Positions 45,711-56,032 of a stretch of DNA of 64,000 nucleotides are shown in pieces. The DNA comes from Paludibacter propionicigenes WB4 (GTDB lineage: Bacteria > Bacteroidota > Bacteroidia > Bacteroidales > Paludibacteraceae), in NCBI RefSeq assembly GCF_000183135.1, contig NC_014734.1, forward strand, positions 1,860,001 to 1,924,000, in the 5' to 3' direction. The notes under the pieces are model-generated. The model ran no database searches and had not been told where the DNA came from. It saw nothing but the letters and a program-made list of their open reading frames with translations. The position numbers were made by a program, and so were the translations under genes. Position 1 is the stretch's first letter. The number at the start of each line of letters is the position of its first letter.

Positions 45711-45781
45711 ATACCTACAAAAAGGTATTAAAAATGACTATATTAAGGTATTTCATTAGTTGTTTGTACGCCCTATCTTTG
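45711..45781 (+). promoter_or_regulatory. Sulfur-regulon promoter P4 (metY)
   Basis: The palindromes ATACCTACAAAAAGGTAT (45711-45728) and ATGACTATATTAAGGTAT (45734-45751) are 23 bp apart. A -7 box TATCTTTG (45774-45781) starts 22 bp after the second. A Cys-run leader ORF and attenuator follow. Confidence 0.75.
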
Positions 45782-45833
45782 TATCGTTATATTTATGAAA
45801 TATATAGTAAACAAATTCTGTAAATTTTATTTT

Positions 45834-45923
45834 ATGAACTCATTATTTATGTACATGTATATGTGTTGCTGTCATTATCATTTCAATGACCGGTCTAGAC
45901 GCTTGTGCATATTCGTAAAATAG
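45834..45923 (+). CDS. Cys-run leader peptide of the metY unit (MYMYMCCCHYH)
   Basis: A 29-codon ORF reading MNSLFMYMYMCCCHYHFNDR then SRRLCIFVK. Three consecutive Cys codons (45864-45872) sit about one third of the way in. The stop (45923) lies 17 bp before a strong terminator hairpin. Sequence 45887-45893 (TGACCGG), downstream of the Cys codons, can pair with CCGGTCA (45949-45955) in the terminator's 5' arm. A ribosome stalled for Cys-tRNA would leave it free to form that antiterminator. Confidence 0.65.
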   Translation: MNSLFMYMYMCCCHYHFNDRSRRLCIFVK

Positions 45924-45940
45924 ATTTTACAAACAAACAA

Positions 45941-45982
45941 AAACGCAGCCGGTCAGGAAAACTGATCGGCTGCGTTTTTTTA
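45941..45982 (+). terminator. Attenuator terminator between leader peptide and metY
   Basis: AAACGCAGCCGGTCAG (45941-45956) and CTGATCGGCTGCGTTT (45962-45977) form a 16-bp stem with one G-U pair and a GAAAA loop, followed by a run of T. It is the strongest hairpin in the window and lies 440 bp before the metY start. The overlap of its 5' arm with a possible antiterminator makes attenuation likely. Confidence 0.75.
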
Positions 45983-47831
<1,849 letters not shown>

Positions 47832-47946
47832 GATTTTATTGAAGCAACGACGTTTATTTTAGTTGGGGTTATATCTATAAATATATTTAGCCGTCTTTAA
47901 ATTTATCGATTATTGCTGATATAGTATTGAATATAAAGATAAAATG

Positions 47947-47984
47947 ACATCCGATCAAGTAATATTGATTGGATGTTTTTTTTA
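47947..47984 (+). terminator. Rho-independent terminator of metY
   Basis: ACATCCGATCAA (47947-47958) and TTGATTGGATGT (47965-47976) form a 12-bp stem with one G-U pair, then a run of eight T. It separates metY from promoter P5. Confidence 0.85.
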
Positions 47985-48042
47985 TTGAAATTTCATAAGT
48001 TTTAATTTGTAGAGATCCTATAAATGTATTGAAATATAAAAT

Positions 48043-48112
48043 ATACCTCTATTCGGGTATATAAATGCCATAAAAAGGGTATTGATGTACAAACCGCAAT
48101 AGTCTAATTTTG
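48043..48112 (+). promoter_or_regulatory. Sulfur-regulon promoter P5 (second SusCD unit)
   Basis: The palindromes ATACCTCTATTCGGGTAT (48043-48060) and ATGCCATAAAAAGGGTAT (48065-48082) are 22 bp apart. A -7 box TAATTTTG (48105-48112) starts 22 bp after the second. Confidence 0.75.
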
Positions 48113-48189
48113 CACTATCTAAATAGACCTTAATACTATGTAACATTAGGCTGATGTAAAAATAATACTTAACACATAAATGCTATAAG

Positions 48190-48363
48190 ATGCAAAAATA
48201 TATTCATCACATAATAATACAGAATATTTCGATCATTGTTTCTGGCGAAAAGAAAATAATTCGTCAGGTGTTCAATCAGATTTTCTCTTTATTTGGAATT
48301 ATGTTTACTTCGAAATTAACTTTTTCGCTTTCTTCTTCCACCCGAATGGGCTGCTGCATGTAG
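48190..48363 (+). CDS. Cys-containing leader peptide of the second SusCD unit (SSSTRMGCCM C-terminus)
   Basis: A 57-codon ORF between P5 and susC2, ending SSSTRMGCCM-stop. It has the same length and same ending pattern (SSS-x-RM-x-CC) as the leader at 30738, although the two lie upstream of unrelated first genes. Both also share a QNI segment near the N-terminus. Conservation of the ending and divergence of the body argue for function of the Cys codons rather than the peptide. No obvious terminator follows in the 216 bp before susC2. Confidence 0.6.
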   Translation: MQKYIHHIIIQNISIIVSGEKKIIRQVFNQIFSLFGIMFTSKLTFSLSSSTRMGCCM

Positions 48364-48579
48364 AACAGGTGCGCCCTTTTATTCTGATCCCAATACTTCA
48401 TTCTGAATGGCGGATCGACAAATTCTCAATTTTCAATTTCAAACTTAATTATGTTGTTCGAATCATTATTCTTTTGGTTCGATAAGGCTAATAGTATATT
48501 CTTTTTTTAAACAACAAAGCTTTCTAAGTACTTCATTAATAAAATGATTGCAAAGTTTGCTATAATTTAAATAATCTAT

Positions 48580-51500
48580 ATGACAAAAAAACTTTTATTT
48601 CCAAAAAACAAAAAAGGACGAAATCAGTATGCTCGTAAAAGTGTTGTCACCCTTTTACTTGTGGTGTTGACTACTTTGTCAGTTTATGCACAACAGATTA
48701 TCGTTAAGGGTGTAGTACTTGATGAAAGTACAAAACTATCTGTGATTGGTGCTACAATCAAAATTAAAGGACAGAATGGAGGTGCCGTAACCGATGTAAA
48801 GGGTGACTTTAGCCTGAATGTAAAGTCGCTTCCTATAACTTTATTGGTGTCGAGTGTAGGATATAAAAATCAGGAAATTGATGTTTATGAAAACGAACCT
48901 GTGACGGCTTATCTTTCGGAAAATGTAAACAGATTGAACGAAGTGGTGGTTACCGCATTGGGTATTTCAAAAGAGAAAAAATCGCTGGGTTATACTATGC
49001 AGGAGCTCAAAAGCAAAGACCTTCAAAATACAAAAGAAACCAACATTCTTAATAGTATAACGGGTAAAATAGCCGGAGTCAGAATTACTAATTCGCAAGG
49101 TGATATGGGATCTTCACGTATCGTTATTCGTGGTGAAACGTCAATAGCCGGAAATAACCAACCGCTGTTTGTTGTCGATGGAGTGCCGGTAGATAACTCA
49201 CAGTTGAACTATGGTGGAGCAACCCGTGATTTCAAAAACGCTATTGCCGATCTAAATCCTGAAGACATTGAATCGTTAAGTGTATTGAAAGGGCCAAATG
49301 CGGCAGCTCTTTACGGATCGCGTGCTGCACACGGTGTGATTCTTATCACCACAAAATCGGGAAAAGGCCAAAAAGGTCTGGGCGTGACGTTGACCTCCGG
49401 TATTACCGTTTCTAATGTTACCACTTTACCCGATTATCAGAACGTATTTGGACAAGGATCAAATGGTAAGTTTAGCTATGTAGATGGTAAAGGAGGTGGC
49501 GTTAATGATGGCGTTGATGAAAGTTGGGGACCCAAGATGGATGGTCGCCTCATTCCACAGTTTTACTCAAATGGGGTAGCTGTACCGTTTGTGGCTCATC
49601 CTGATAATGTGAAAGACTTCTTCAATACCGGTCTTACTTTTGATAATGGTATTTCTGTAGCCGGATCCGATGCAAAATCTGATTTCCGTTTGGGAGTAAA
49701 TAACCAAAAACAAAAAGGAACAGTACCTAATAGTGAAGTAAACAAAACAAACTTCTCAATTAACGCTAACTATCAATTATCCAAGAATATAAAGGTAGGC
49801 GTTACAGCTGACTATGTTGTTACCAGTGCTCCAACCCTTCCGGGCGGACCATCAGGTAACCGTGCAGCCGGGGTAATGCTTCAGTTCCTTTGGTTCGGAC
49901 GTCAGGTTGACATCAACGAATTGAAGAATAACTGGAATAACAACTGGAACAATAGCTATTACAGCAATCCGTATTGGAATGCTAATTATAATACTACCAG
50001 TCAGCAACGTAACCGCTTAATTGGTGATATTCATCTGGAAGCAAAAATTATTGATGGACTTAACTTCAAATTCCGCACGGGAACCGATTATTATAATGAT
50101 CGCCGAAAATATACGATCAAATATGGTACAAGCGGAACTCCTTTCGGATCCTATGCCGAAGATGCTTACACTGTTGACGAGAAAAATACGGAGGCTATCT
50201 TGCAATATACTAAGAAGCTGAATGAAGATTTTAGTTTAGATGCTCTTGCCGGATTCAATGTTCGTAACCGCAGCTATGCTAATAATTACCAAAAAGCACC
50301 ACGTTTAGCGGTACCGGATTTGTATACGTTGACCAACTCGCGCGATGCACTTACTTCGTCGAACTCATTTTCAAAATTGAGAGTGTACAGTGGTTACGCG
50401 TCAGCTCAATTGGGCTATAAGAATTATGCCTATCTGAACCTGACAGCCCGTAATGATTGGTCGTCGACATTGCCTAGCAGTAACCGTTCATATTTCTATC
50501 CATCAATCAACGGAAGTTTAGTATTGTCCGAAGCATTGAACCTGAAGAGCAATACGCTTGATTTCTTGAAAATACGTGGTGGTTGGTCGGAAGTTGGTAA
50601 TGATGCTGATCCTTACCAATTGTCAACCGTTTATAATTTTCAAACAGCATTCGACGGAAACCCGATTCAAACATCTTCGCAAAAGAAACTGAATCCGGAT
50701 CTGAAACCGGAAACAACACGTTCTACTGAGTTAGGTCTTGAGTCATCTTTCTTGAAAAACAGAGTGCATTTTGATGTTGCATATTATAATACCAATAGTT
50801 TTGACCAAATTCTGGAAATAAAAACAACTGCAGCAAGCGGTTATACTTCACAGTTGATCAATGCAGGTAAAATAAACAATCATGGTATCGAAATCCAGTT
50901 GGATGGAACTCCTATTGAAGGTCGTAATTTCAAATGGAATGTAGGTTTAAACTATTCAAGCAATAAAAGTAAAGTAGAAATTCTTGACTATGATGGAAAA
51001 ATTCAAAACTATACAATTGGTTCTTCCGGCGGTGTAGACGTATTGGCATCGGTTGGAAAAGCTTACGGTACATTGTACGGTACGGCATATCTGCGCGATG
51101 CAAATGGAAATATCGTAGTAGGTGCTAACGGATTGCCGAAAGCCGATCCTCAAAACAGAGTGTTGGGACATTATACTCCCGATTGGTTAGGTGGTATCAC
51201 CAACACGATTACTTACAAACATCTTGAATTATCGTTCCTTATTGATGCAAGTGTAGGTGGAAAAATATTTTCAGGAACCAACCGAACAGGTATTTATACA
51301 GGGGTGCTAGCACAAACTCTTCCTGGTCGCGATGCAGCTCACGGCGGACTAAACTATTATTACCCGGGAAATAACACTGCCGGTACAAAGACCTTACTAA
51401 CAACTGCTACTGCTCCAAATGGTGAAACAGTATATGATGATGGAGTTATCTTTACAGGTGTATATGCCAATGGATCACCCAATACTCAGGTAATCAGTGC

Positions 51501-51795
51501 TCAGGAGTATTACAAAGCGTCCTATAATATCAGCGAAGCTTATGTTTACAGTTCAAGTTTTGTGAAGTTGAGAGAAGTAAAACTTACTTATAATTTCAAT
51601 AAAAAGCTGATTAAGAAGATCGGATTTGATGGAGCCAGTATAACTGCTACAGGTCGTAATCTCTTCTTTATTTACAAGTCGGTGCCTAATATCGATCCTG
51701 AAACAGCATTCAACACGGGAAATGCTCAAGGACTGGAAAGTCTTGCATTGCCAACTACCAGAAGCTTTAGCTTTAATGTCAATCTCAAATTTTAA
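48580..51795 (+). CDS. SusC/RagA-type TonB-dependent outer-membrane transporter, copy 2
   Basis: A 1071-residue transporter. Signal peptide to VYA-QQ, CarboxypepD-reg-like domain (VKGVVLDESTKLSVIGATIK), TonB-box-like segment (NRLNEVVVTALGISKEKKSLGY in part), plug (NSITGKIAGVRITNS, RIVIRGETS, PLFVVDGVPVD, LSVLKGPNAAALYGSRAAHG) and a barrel ending NVNLKF. It groups with the SusC type paired with SusD-like family 2 lipoproteins. The partner starts 12 bp downstream. The sequence is clearly different from copy 1, so the ligand is likely different. Confidence 0.93.
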   Translation: MTKKLLFPKNKKGRNQYARKSVVTLLLVVLTTLSVYAQQIIVKGVVLDESTKLSVIGATIKIKGQNGGAVTDVKGDFSLNVKSLPITLLVSSVGYKNQEIDVYENEPVTAYLSENVNRLNEVVVTALGISKEKKSLGYTMQELKSKDLQNTKETNILNSITGKIAGVRITNSQGDMGSSRIVIRGETSIAGNNQPLFVVDGVPVDNSQLNYGGATRDFKNAIADLNPEDIESLSVLKGPNAAALYGSRAAHGVILITTKSGKGQKGLGVTLTSGITVSNVTTLPDYQNVFGQGSNGKFSYVDGKGGGVNDGVDESWGPKMDGRLIPQFYSNGVAVPFVAHPDNVKDFFNTGLTFDNGISVAGSDAKSDFRLGVNNQKQKGTVPNSEVNKTNFSINANYQLSKNIKVGVTADYVVTSAPTLPGGPSGNRAAGVMLQFLWFGRQVDINELKNNWNNNWNNSYYSNPYWNANYNTTSQQRNRLIGDIHLEAKIIDGLNFKFRTGTDYYNDRRKYTIKYGTSGTPFGSYAEDAYTVDEKNTEAILQYTKKLNEDFSLDALAGFNVRNRSYANNYQKAPRLAVPDLYTLTNSRDALTSSNSFSKLRVYSGYASAQLGYKNYAYLNLTARNDWSSTLPSSNRSYFYPSINGSLVLSEALNLKSNTLDFLKIRGGWSEVGNDADPYQLSTVYNFQTAFDGNPIQTSSQKKLNPDLKPETTRSTELGLESSFLKNRVHFDVAYYNTNSFDQILEIKTTAASGYTSQLINAGKINNHGIEIQLDGTPIEGRNFKWNVGLNYSSNKSKVEILDYDGKIQNYTIGSSGGVDVLASVGKAYGTLYGTAYLRDANGNIVVGANGLPKADPQNRVLGHYTPDWLGGITNTITYKHLELSFLIDASVGGKIFSGTNRTGIYTGVLAQTLPGRDAAHGGLNYYYPGNNTAGTKTLLTTATAPNGETVYDDGVIFTGVYANGSPNTQVISAQEYYKASYNISEAYVYSSSFVKLREVKLTYNFNKKLIKKIGFDGASITATGRNLFFIYKSVPNIDPETAFNTGNAQGLESLALPTTRSFSFNVNLKF

Positions 51796-51807
51796 AAACA
51801 CGAAATT

Positions 51808-53232
51808 ATGCTAAAAAATATATTATATATAATCATATTCGCACTTGCATTAAGCTCTTGCAACAGCACATTGGATGAAATCAATAAAAATCCAAATGCA
51901 ACTGAAACGCCACTGCCACCTTACCTGTTAACCAGCACTTTAAAACAGGGTGCCGATCTCTACTGGGGTTCGGAAAGTAATTTTAATTCATCGTTGTTGT
52001 TTGTTCAGCAATGGGCAAAGATTCAGTATGCCGAACCAGACAGATATGATGTATCTAACACTAGTTTCACCTCTTTGTGGAACACAGGCTATTCAACACT
52101 TATCACGGACTTGAACACGATTCTGAATTTCTCAGATCAACAAGCTAATTCAAACTATAAAGGAATTGCGCTGACATTGCGTTCTTGGACATTCCTATTG
52201 CTGACAGATGCTTATGGAAGTATTCCTTACAAAGAAGCTGGTCTGAAAGTAACGCCGGCTTATAATACTCAAAAAGAAGTGTATACCGGTTTGCTCGAAG
52301 ATTTGAAGCAAGCTCAATCTTTGCTGGGTACTGCCAATGGTACTGTTACAGGTGATTTGGCTTATAAAGGCAATATTGCGAAATGGAAAAAACTGGTGAA
52401 CTCGCTTCGTTTGCGTATTGCGTTACGTATTTCGGATAAAGAACCTGCATTGGCTAAACAAGCAGTGATTGATGCAACTACGGATGCAGCTGGTTTAATT
52501 AGCAGCAACAGTGAAATATTCCAGTTTGTTTACACCAGTTCGCCACAGCAAAATCCGGCTTCAGCATGGTTCGAGACCCGAGATGATTATCGCATATCTA
52601 AGACTCTGGTTGATAAATTATATGAATTGTCCGATCCGCGTTTACCGGTCTATGCTCAATTACCTTCAGATGCTAGTGTAGGAAAATACGTTGGTGGTGC
52701 TAATGGATTGTCAAACAGTGCTGCTAATAGTCAGGGTTTTGCCAAAACATCAAAACCGGGTACTTACTTCCTGACTTCGCAATCACCGGCAGTAATTTTC
52801 ACTTACTCCGAAGTGTTATTCGATCTTTCTGAAGCTGTGGCTCGTGGTTACATTGCAGGTGATGCTGAGCAATTCTATAAAAATGCAATTACAGCATCAT
52901 TCAACCAATTTGGCATTACCGATGCAACCGTTATCTCCAATTATCTTAACCAGTCAATTGTGAAATACGATGCAACGAATTATGCCAAGTCAATTGGTAT
53001 ACAAAAATGGATTGCATTTTTCGGACAGGGATTGGATGCTTTTGCAGAATGGAGAAGACTTGATTATCCTCAGTTGACTGCAGGTCCGGCTACTGTTTTG
53101 GACGGACAGATACCTTCGCGTTTCTTCTATCCGGGAACTGAGCAATCGTTGAATGGTGCTAGTTATCAGGCTGCAGTAGCTGTACAGGGGAAAGACATAC
53201 TTACTACAAAATTGTGGTTTGATGCCAAATAA
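51808..53232 (+). CDS. SusD/RagB-type lipoprotein (SusD-like family 2), copy 2
   Basis: A 474-residue lipoprotein with lipobox LALSSCNST. Family features: LDEINKNPNATETPLPPYLL, LFVQQWAKIQYAEPDRYD, the segment ALTLRSWTFLLLTDAYGSIPY, and the C-terminal ILTTKLWFDAK. It forms a pair with susC2 12 bp upstream. Members often bind peptides, amides or small organics rather than glycans, and the next gene is an amidohydrolase; the ligand is unknown. Confidence 0.9.
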   Translation: MLKNILYIIIFALALSSCNSTLDEINKNPNATETPLPPYLLTSTLKQGADLYWGSESNFNSSLLFVQQWAKIQYAEPDRYDVSNTSFTSLWNTGYSTLITDLNTILNFSDQQANSNYKGIALTLRSWTFLLLTDAYGSIPYKEAGLKVTPAYNTQKEVYTGLLEDLKQAQSLLGTANGTVTGDLAYKGNIAKWKKLVNSLRLRIALRISDKEPALAKQAVIDATTDAAGLISSNSEIFQFVYTSSPQQNPASAWFETRDDYRISKTLVDKLYELSDPRLPVYAQLPSDASVGKYVGGANGLSNSAANSQGFAKTSKPGTYFLTSQSPAVIFTYSEVLFDLSEAVARGYIAGDAEQFYKNAITASFNQFGITDATVISNYLNQSIVKYDATNYAKSIGIQKWIAFFGQGLDAFAEWRRLDYPQLTAGPATVLDGQIPSRFFYPGTEQSLNGASYQAAVAVQGKDILTTKLWFDAK

Positions 53233-53302
53233 GCTGTGCTCTGAAAAAAATAACCAGCTGTAGTTTTCAACTACTATCTTAATAATTCAATACAAAGTCA
53301 TT

Positions 53303-53340
53303 CAACAATTATCATTCTTTTTTAAAGGAGATAATTGTTG
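53303..53340 (+). terminator. 11-bp hairpin between susD2 and the Ntn hydrolase gene
   Basis: CAACAATTATC (53303-53313) and GATAATTGTTG (53330-53340) are perfectly complementary with a 16-nt T-rich loop. There is no adjacent T tract, so termination may be partial. Confidence 0.45.
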
Positions 53341-53377
53341 GATGCATTTTGTTTAAAAAAATAATGAATCCAAGCAT

Positions 53378-54616
53378 ATGAAACAGAGAATAACCGTGAT
53401 TCTTACAATTCTTATTGTTTTTTTCTCATTCAAATCGTTACAGGCCTGTACTACTGCCGTTGTTTCGGGGAAATATACCGCCGATGGGCGTCCTATGCTT
53501 TTTAAACAACGGGATACGCCTCAATTGGAAAATAAGTTGGTAGCTTTTCAAGATGGAAAATATCCTTATCTTGGATTGGTAAACACCAAAGATACACTTG
53601 GTAAAGAGGTATTTGGAGGTTTCAATAAAGCCGGGTTTGCAATAATGAATTCGGCTTCGTACAATCTGAATCCAAACGATTCGGGTAAGGATGATGGAGC
53701 AGATGGTTTAATTATGAAACAGGCTTTACAAAAATGCGCTACGTTGGCCGATTTTGAGCGTCTGCTCGATTCGCTACCGAAACCGTTGAATGTAAGTTCA
53801 AATTTTGGTGTTATTGACGCCAAAGGAGGCGCTGCTTATTACGAAACAGGCAATTACAACTACAAAAAGTACGATGCCAATAATCCTGATACAGCTCCAT
53901 TCGGTTATATCATCCGTACCAATTTCTCATATTCTGGGGACAGATTACAAGATAAAGGATTGGCAAGATATGAGTCTGCTCAGGAGTTGTTTTCTCAGGC
54001 TTCATTGAACAACTCGATCTCGGTTGATTTTCTTATTGATGTAACCCGTTATTTAAAACATGGAATAACTAAAACAGACCTTTTGTCATTAGCTCCCGAC
54101 AATGGAGCAAAACCTGTTTTTGTAGCTTTCAGAGATTATATCCCAAGGTATCTTACAGCATCTTCTATCATCGTTCAAGGAGTAAAAGTGAATGAATCTC
54201 CTACTCAAACCGTTTTATGGACAATTCTGGGATCTCCTTTAACCACAGTTGCCATTCCTGTTTGGATAACTTCTACACTGGATTTGCCCAAAATTCTTAT
54301 AGCTGATAAGACCGGTGGCTCTGCCAAACTCAACGAATGGTCGTTGACATTGAAGAAACAGTTGTTCCCGATTGAAAGAGGCGAAGGGAGTGATTATATC
54401 AATCTGGCTGCTCTGATTTCGAAAGATAAGAAAGGTATTTTACAGAATTTATTGCCAATTGAAAAGCAAATTCTGAATCAGGCAAACACGAACTTGATTA
54501 AGTGGCGCAGTCAACCTACGGTTAATGAAAAAGAAATCATTGGTTTTTATAATTGGGTAGATAAGTTTGTTACTCAGTCTTACCATGATGCTTTCAATAT
54601 ACCGGCTAGTTTATAA
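53378..54616 (+). CDS. Exported Ntn-type C-N amidohydrolase (penicillin acylase/C45-like)
   Basis: A 412-residue protein. The signal peptide runs to KSLQA and cleavage exposes Cys24 of CTTAVVSGKYTADGRPMLFK, the expected N-terminal nucleophile. FGGFNKAGFAIMNSASYNLN and SSNFGVIDAKGGAAYYETG are typical of acyl-CoA:6-APA acyltransferase/choloylglycine-like hydrolases. Known relatives cleave linear amides. Placement after a sulfur-regulated SusCD suggests cleavage of amides of taurine, cysteine or related sulfur compounds, for example conjugates; that is inference. Confidence 0.85.
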   Translation: MKQRITVILTILIVFFSFKSLQACTTAVVSGKYTADGRPMLFKQRDTPQLENKLVAFQDGKYPYLGLVNTKDTLGKEVFGGFNKAGFAIMNSASYNLNPNDSGKDDGADGLIMKQALQKCATLADFERLLDSLPKPLNVSSNFGVIDAKGGAAYYETGNYNYKKYDANNPDTAPFGYIIRTNFSYSGDRLQDKGLARYESAQELFSQASLNNSISVDFLIDVTRYLKHGITKTDLLSLAPDNGAKPVFVAFRDYIPRYLTASSIIVQGVKVNESPTQTVLWTILGSPLTTVAIPVWITSTLDLPKILIADKTGGSAKLNEWSLTLKKQLFPIERGEGSDYINLAALISKDKKGILQNLLPIEKQILNQANTNLIKWRSQPTVNEKEIIGFYNWVDKFVTQSYHDAFNIPASL

Positions 54617-54640
54617 ACAACAATTTAAAATAGAAAAGAA

Positions 54641-55660
54641 ATGAAACTCAATAAAAAATACTGGATGGTAATATTGCTGTTGGTTGCAACTATGTCCATT
54701 CTGTTGGCACAACAGAAAGCAAGGAATAAACAAACTCCTCCGCATTTTTTGATCAATGGGGAAATCAATCTCCCATCGGGAACCATTTATCTAAAAGGCT
54801 TCCATAATAAGATTTTTTTCAACATTGATTCTACTCAAATAATAAACGGTCATTTTAAATTCAAAGGTAGTGTAAAGAATCCCGATTTATTTGGGTTAAG
54901 TACAGACAGAAATGAAACGTTCAACCCATACTATATTTTCATCGAAAATACTCCAATAAAAGTGCTCATTGATACAGCTAATCATCATCCAATCAAAATA
55001 TATGGTTCAGCTTCAAATGATCTTTTTGAAAGTTTCAAAGCCGCTCGCAGAGGATATAAAATTGATTCGCTTATAACAGCTCAACCCCAATCACCCGTGG
55101 CAGCTTATATTTTATATCGTAATTATGCTAATGATTTATCGGTGAATCAGCTTGAAAAGAATCTTGCACTTTTCGATCCGTCATTAGCTGATTTGAGTTA
55201 CATTAAAGAACTGAAAGAAATTCTTGCAATAAAAAAGCAGGTGGATGTTGGGCAGAAAGCCATTGACTTCTCGGCATTAACACCTGATGGTAAATTATTG
55301 AAACTTTCTCAGTTCTATGGTAATTATTTATTACTTGATTTTTGGGCTTCGTGGTGTGGTCCTTGCCGACGTGAAAATCCCAATCTGGTGAGAATATATA
55401 ATAAATTTAAATCTAAAGGATTCAATATCTTTGCCGTATCACTAGATCAAAAAAGAGAAAACTGGATAGAGGCGATTTCTAAAGATAATTTAACTTGGAC
55501 GCATGTATCTGATTTGAAGTTTTGGAATAGTGAACCTGCAAGATTGTATGCTGTACGGAATATACCCTCTAATGTATTAATTGACCCTCACGGAAACATC
55601 GTAGCACGAAATCTAAGAGGAGAAGAATTAGAGAAAAAACTGGATGAAGTCTTTAAGTGA
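54641..55660 (+). CDS. TlpA/ResA-like thioredoxin-fold protein with DUF4369-like N-domain
   Basis: A 339-residue exported protein (signal segment residues about 9-24; no lipobox seen). N-terminal DUF4369-like beta domain (FLINGEINLPSGTIYLKGFH, then IINGHFKFKGSVKNPDLFGL). C-terminal AhpC/TSA-TlpA thioredoxin fold with the redox site WASWCGPCRRENPNLVR and cis-Pro RNIPSNVLIDPHG. Acts as periplasmic thiol-disulfide reductase. It follows the amidohydrolase gene by 24 bp; it could keep that enzyme's Cys, or released thiols, reduced. Confidence 0.9.
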   Translation: MKLNKKYWMVILLLVATMSILLAQQKARNKQTPPHFLINGEINLPSGTIYLKGFHNKIFFNIDSTQIINGHFKFKGSVKNPDLFGLSTDRNETFNPYYIFIENTPIKVLIDTANHHPIKIYGSASNDLFESFKAARRGYKIDSLITAQPQSPVAAYILYRNYANDLSVNQLEKNLALFDPSLADLSYIKELKEILAIKKQVDVGQKAIDFSALTPDGKLLKLSQFYGNYLLLDFWASWCGPCRRENPNLVRIYNKFKSKGFNIFAVSLDQKRENWIEAISKDNLTWTHVSDLKFWNSEPARLYAVRNIPSNVLIDPHGNIVARNLRGEELEKKLDEVFK

Positions 55661-55686
55661 TTGTTGATTGTTTAAGCTATAATCAT

Positions 55687-55755
55687 ATACCCCAATTATG
55701 GTATGTAAATACTATGATTGGGGTATTTCGTATACCTCAAAATAGTATGAACTTT
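55687..55755 (+). promoter_or_regulatory. Sulfur-regulon promoter P6 (regulator and sulfatase-maturase unit)
   Basis: The palindromes ATACCCCAATTATGGTAT (55687-55704) and ATACTATGATTGGGGTAT (55709-55726) are 22 bp apart. A third, weaker copy, ATACCTCAAAATAGTATG (55732-55749), runs into a -7-like box GAACTTTG (55748-55755). The extra copy over the core promoter could allow autorepression. The 277-bp leader that follows holds only a Cys-free 18-codon ORF. Confidence 0.72.
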
Positions 55756-56032
55756 GCAAATAAATTAATGGATATCTAAAGGAACATTAAAAATGAAGGA
55801 TAATCTTGTTTACCCATTAATTTCTGGAAACAGAATTTCTACGCAATGATATACTGTCATTCATTCAAATTAGGATGCTAATATTATACTAACTATCTAC
55901 CCGATATATCATACAAAAGTTAATGCTCAATTATAAAGCATTTCTATTATCAGCTTTTGAACATAAGTAAAATTTCTTTATTGGAAGAAAGTACTTACAC
56001 GAACAAATAATCACACAACATAACCGAAATTA

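Noticed and set aside
55795-55850. Leader peptide before the regulator gene
   Set aside because: The 18-codon ORF has no Cys and no terminator nearby, so there is no reason to link it to attenuation.
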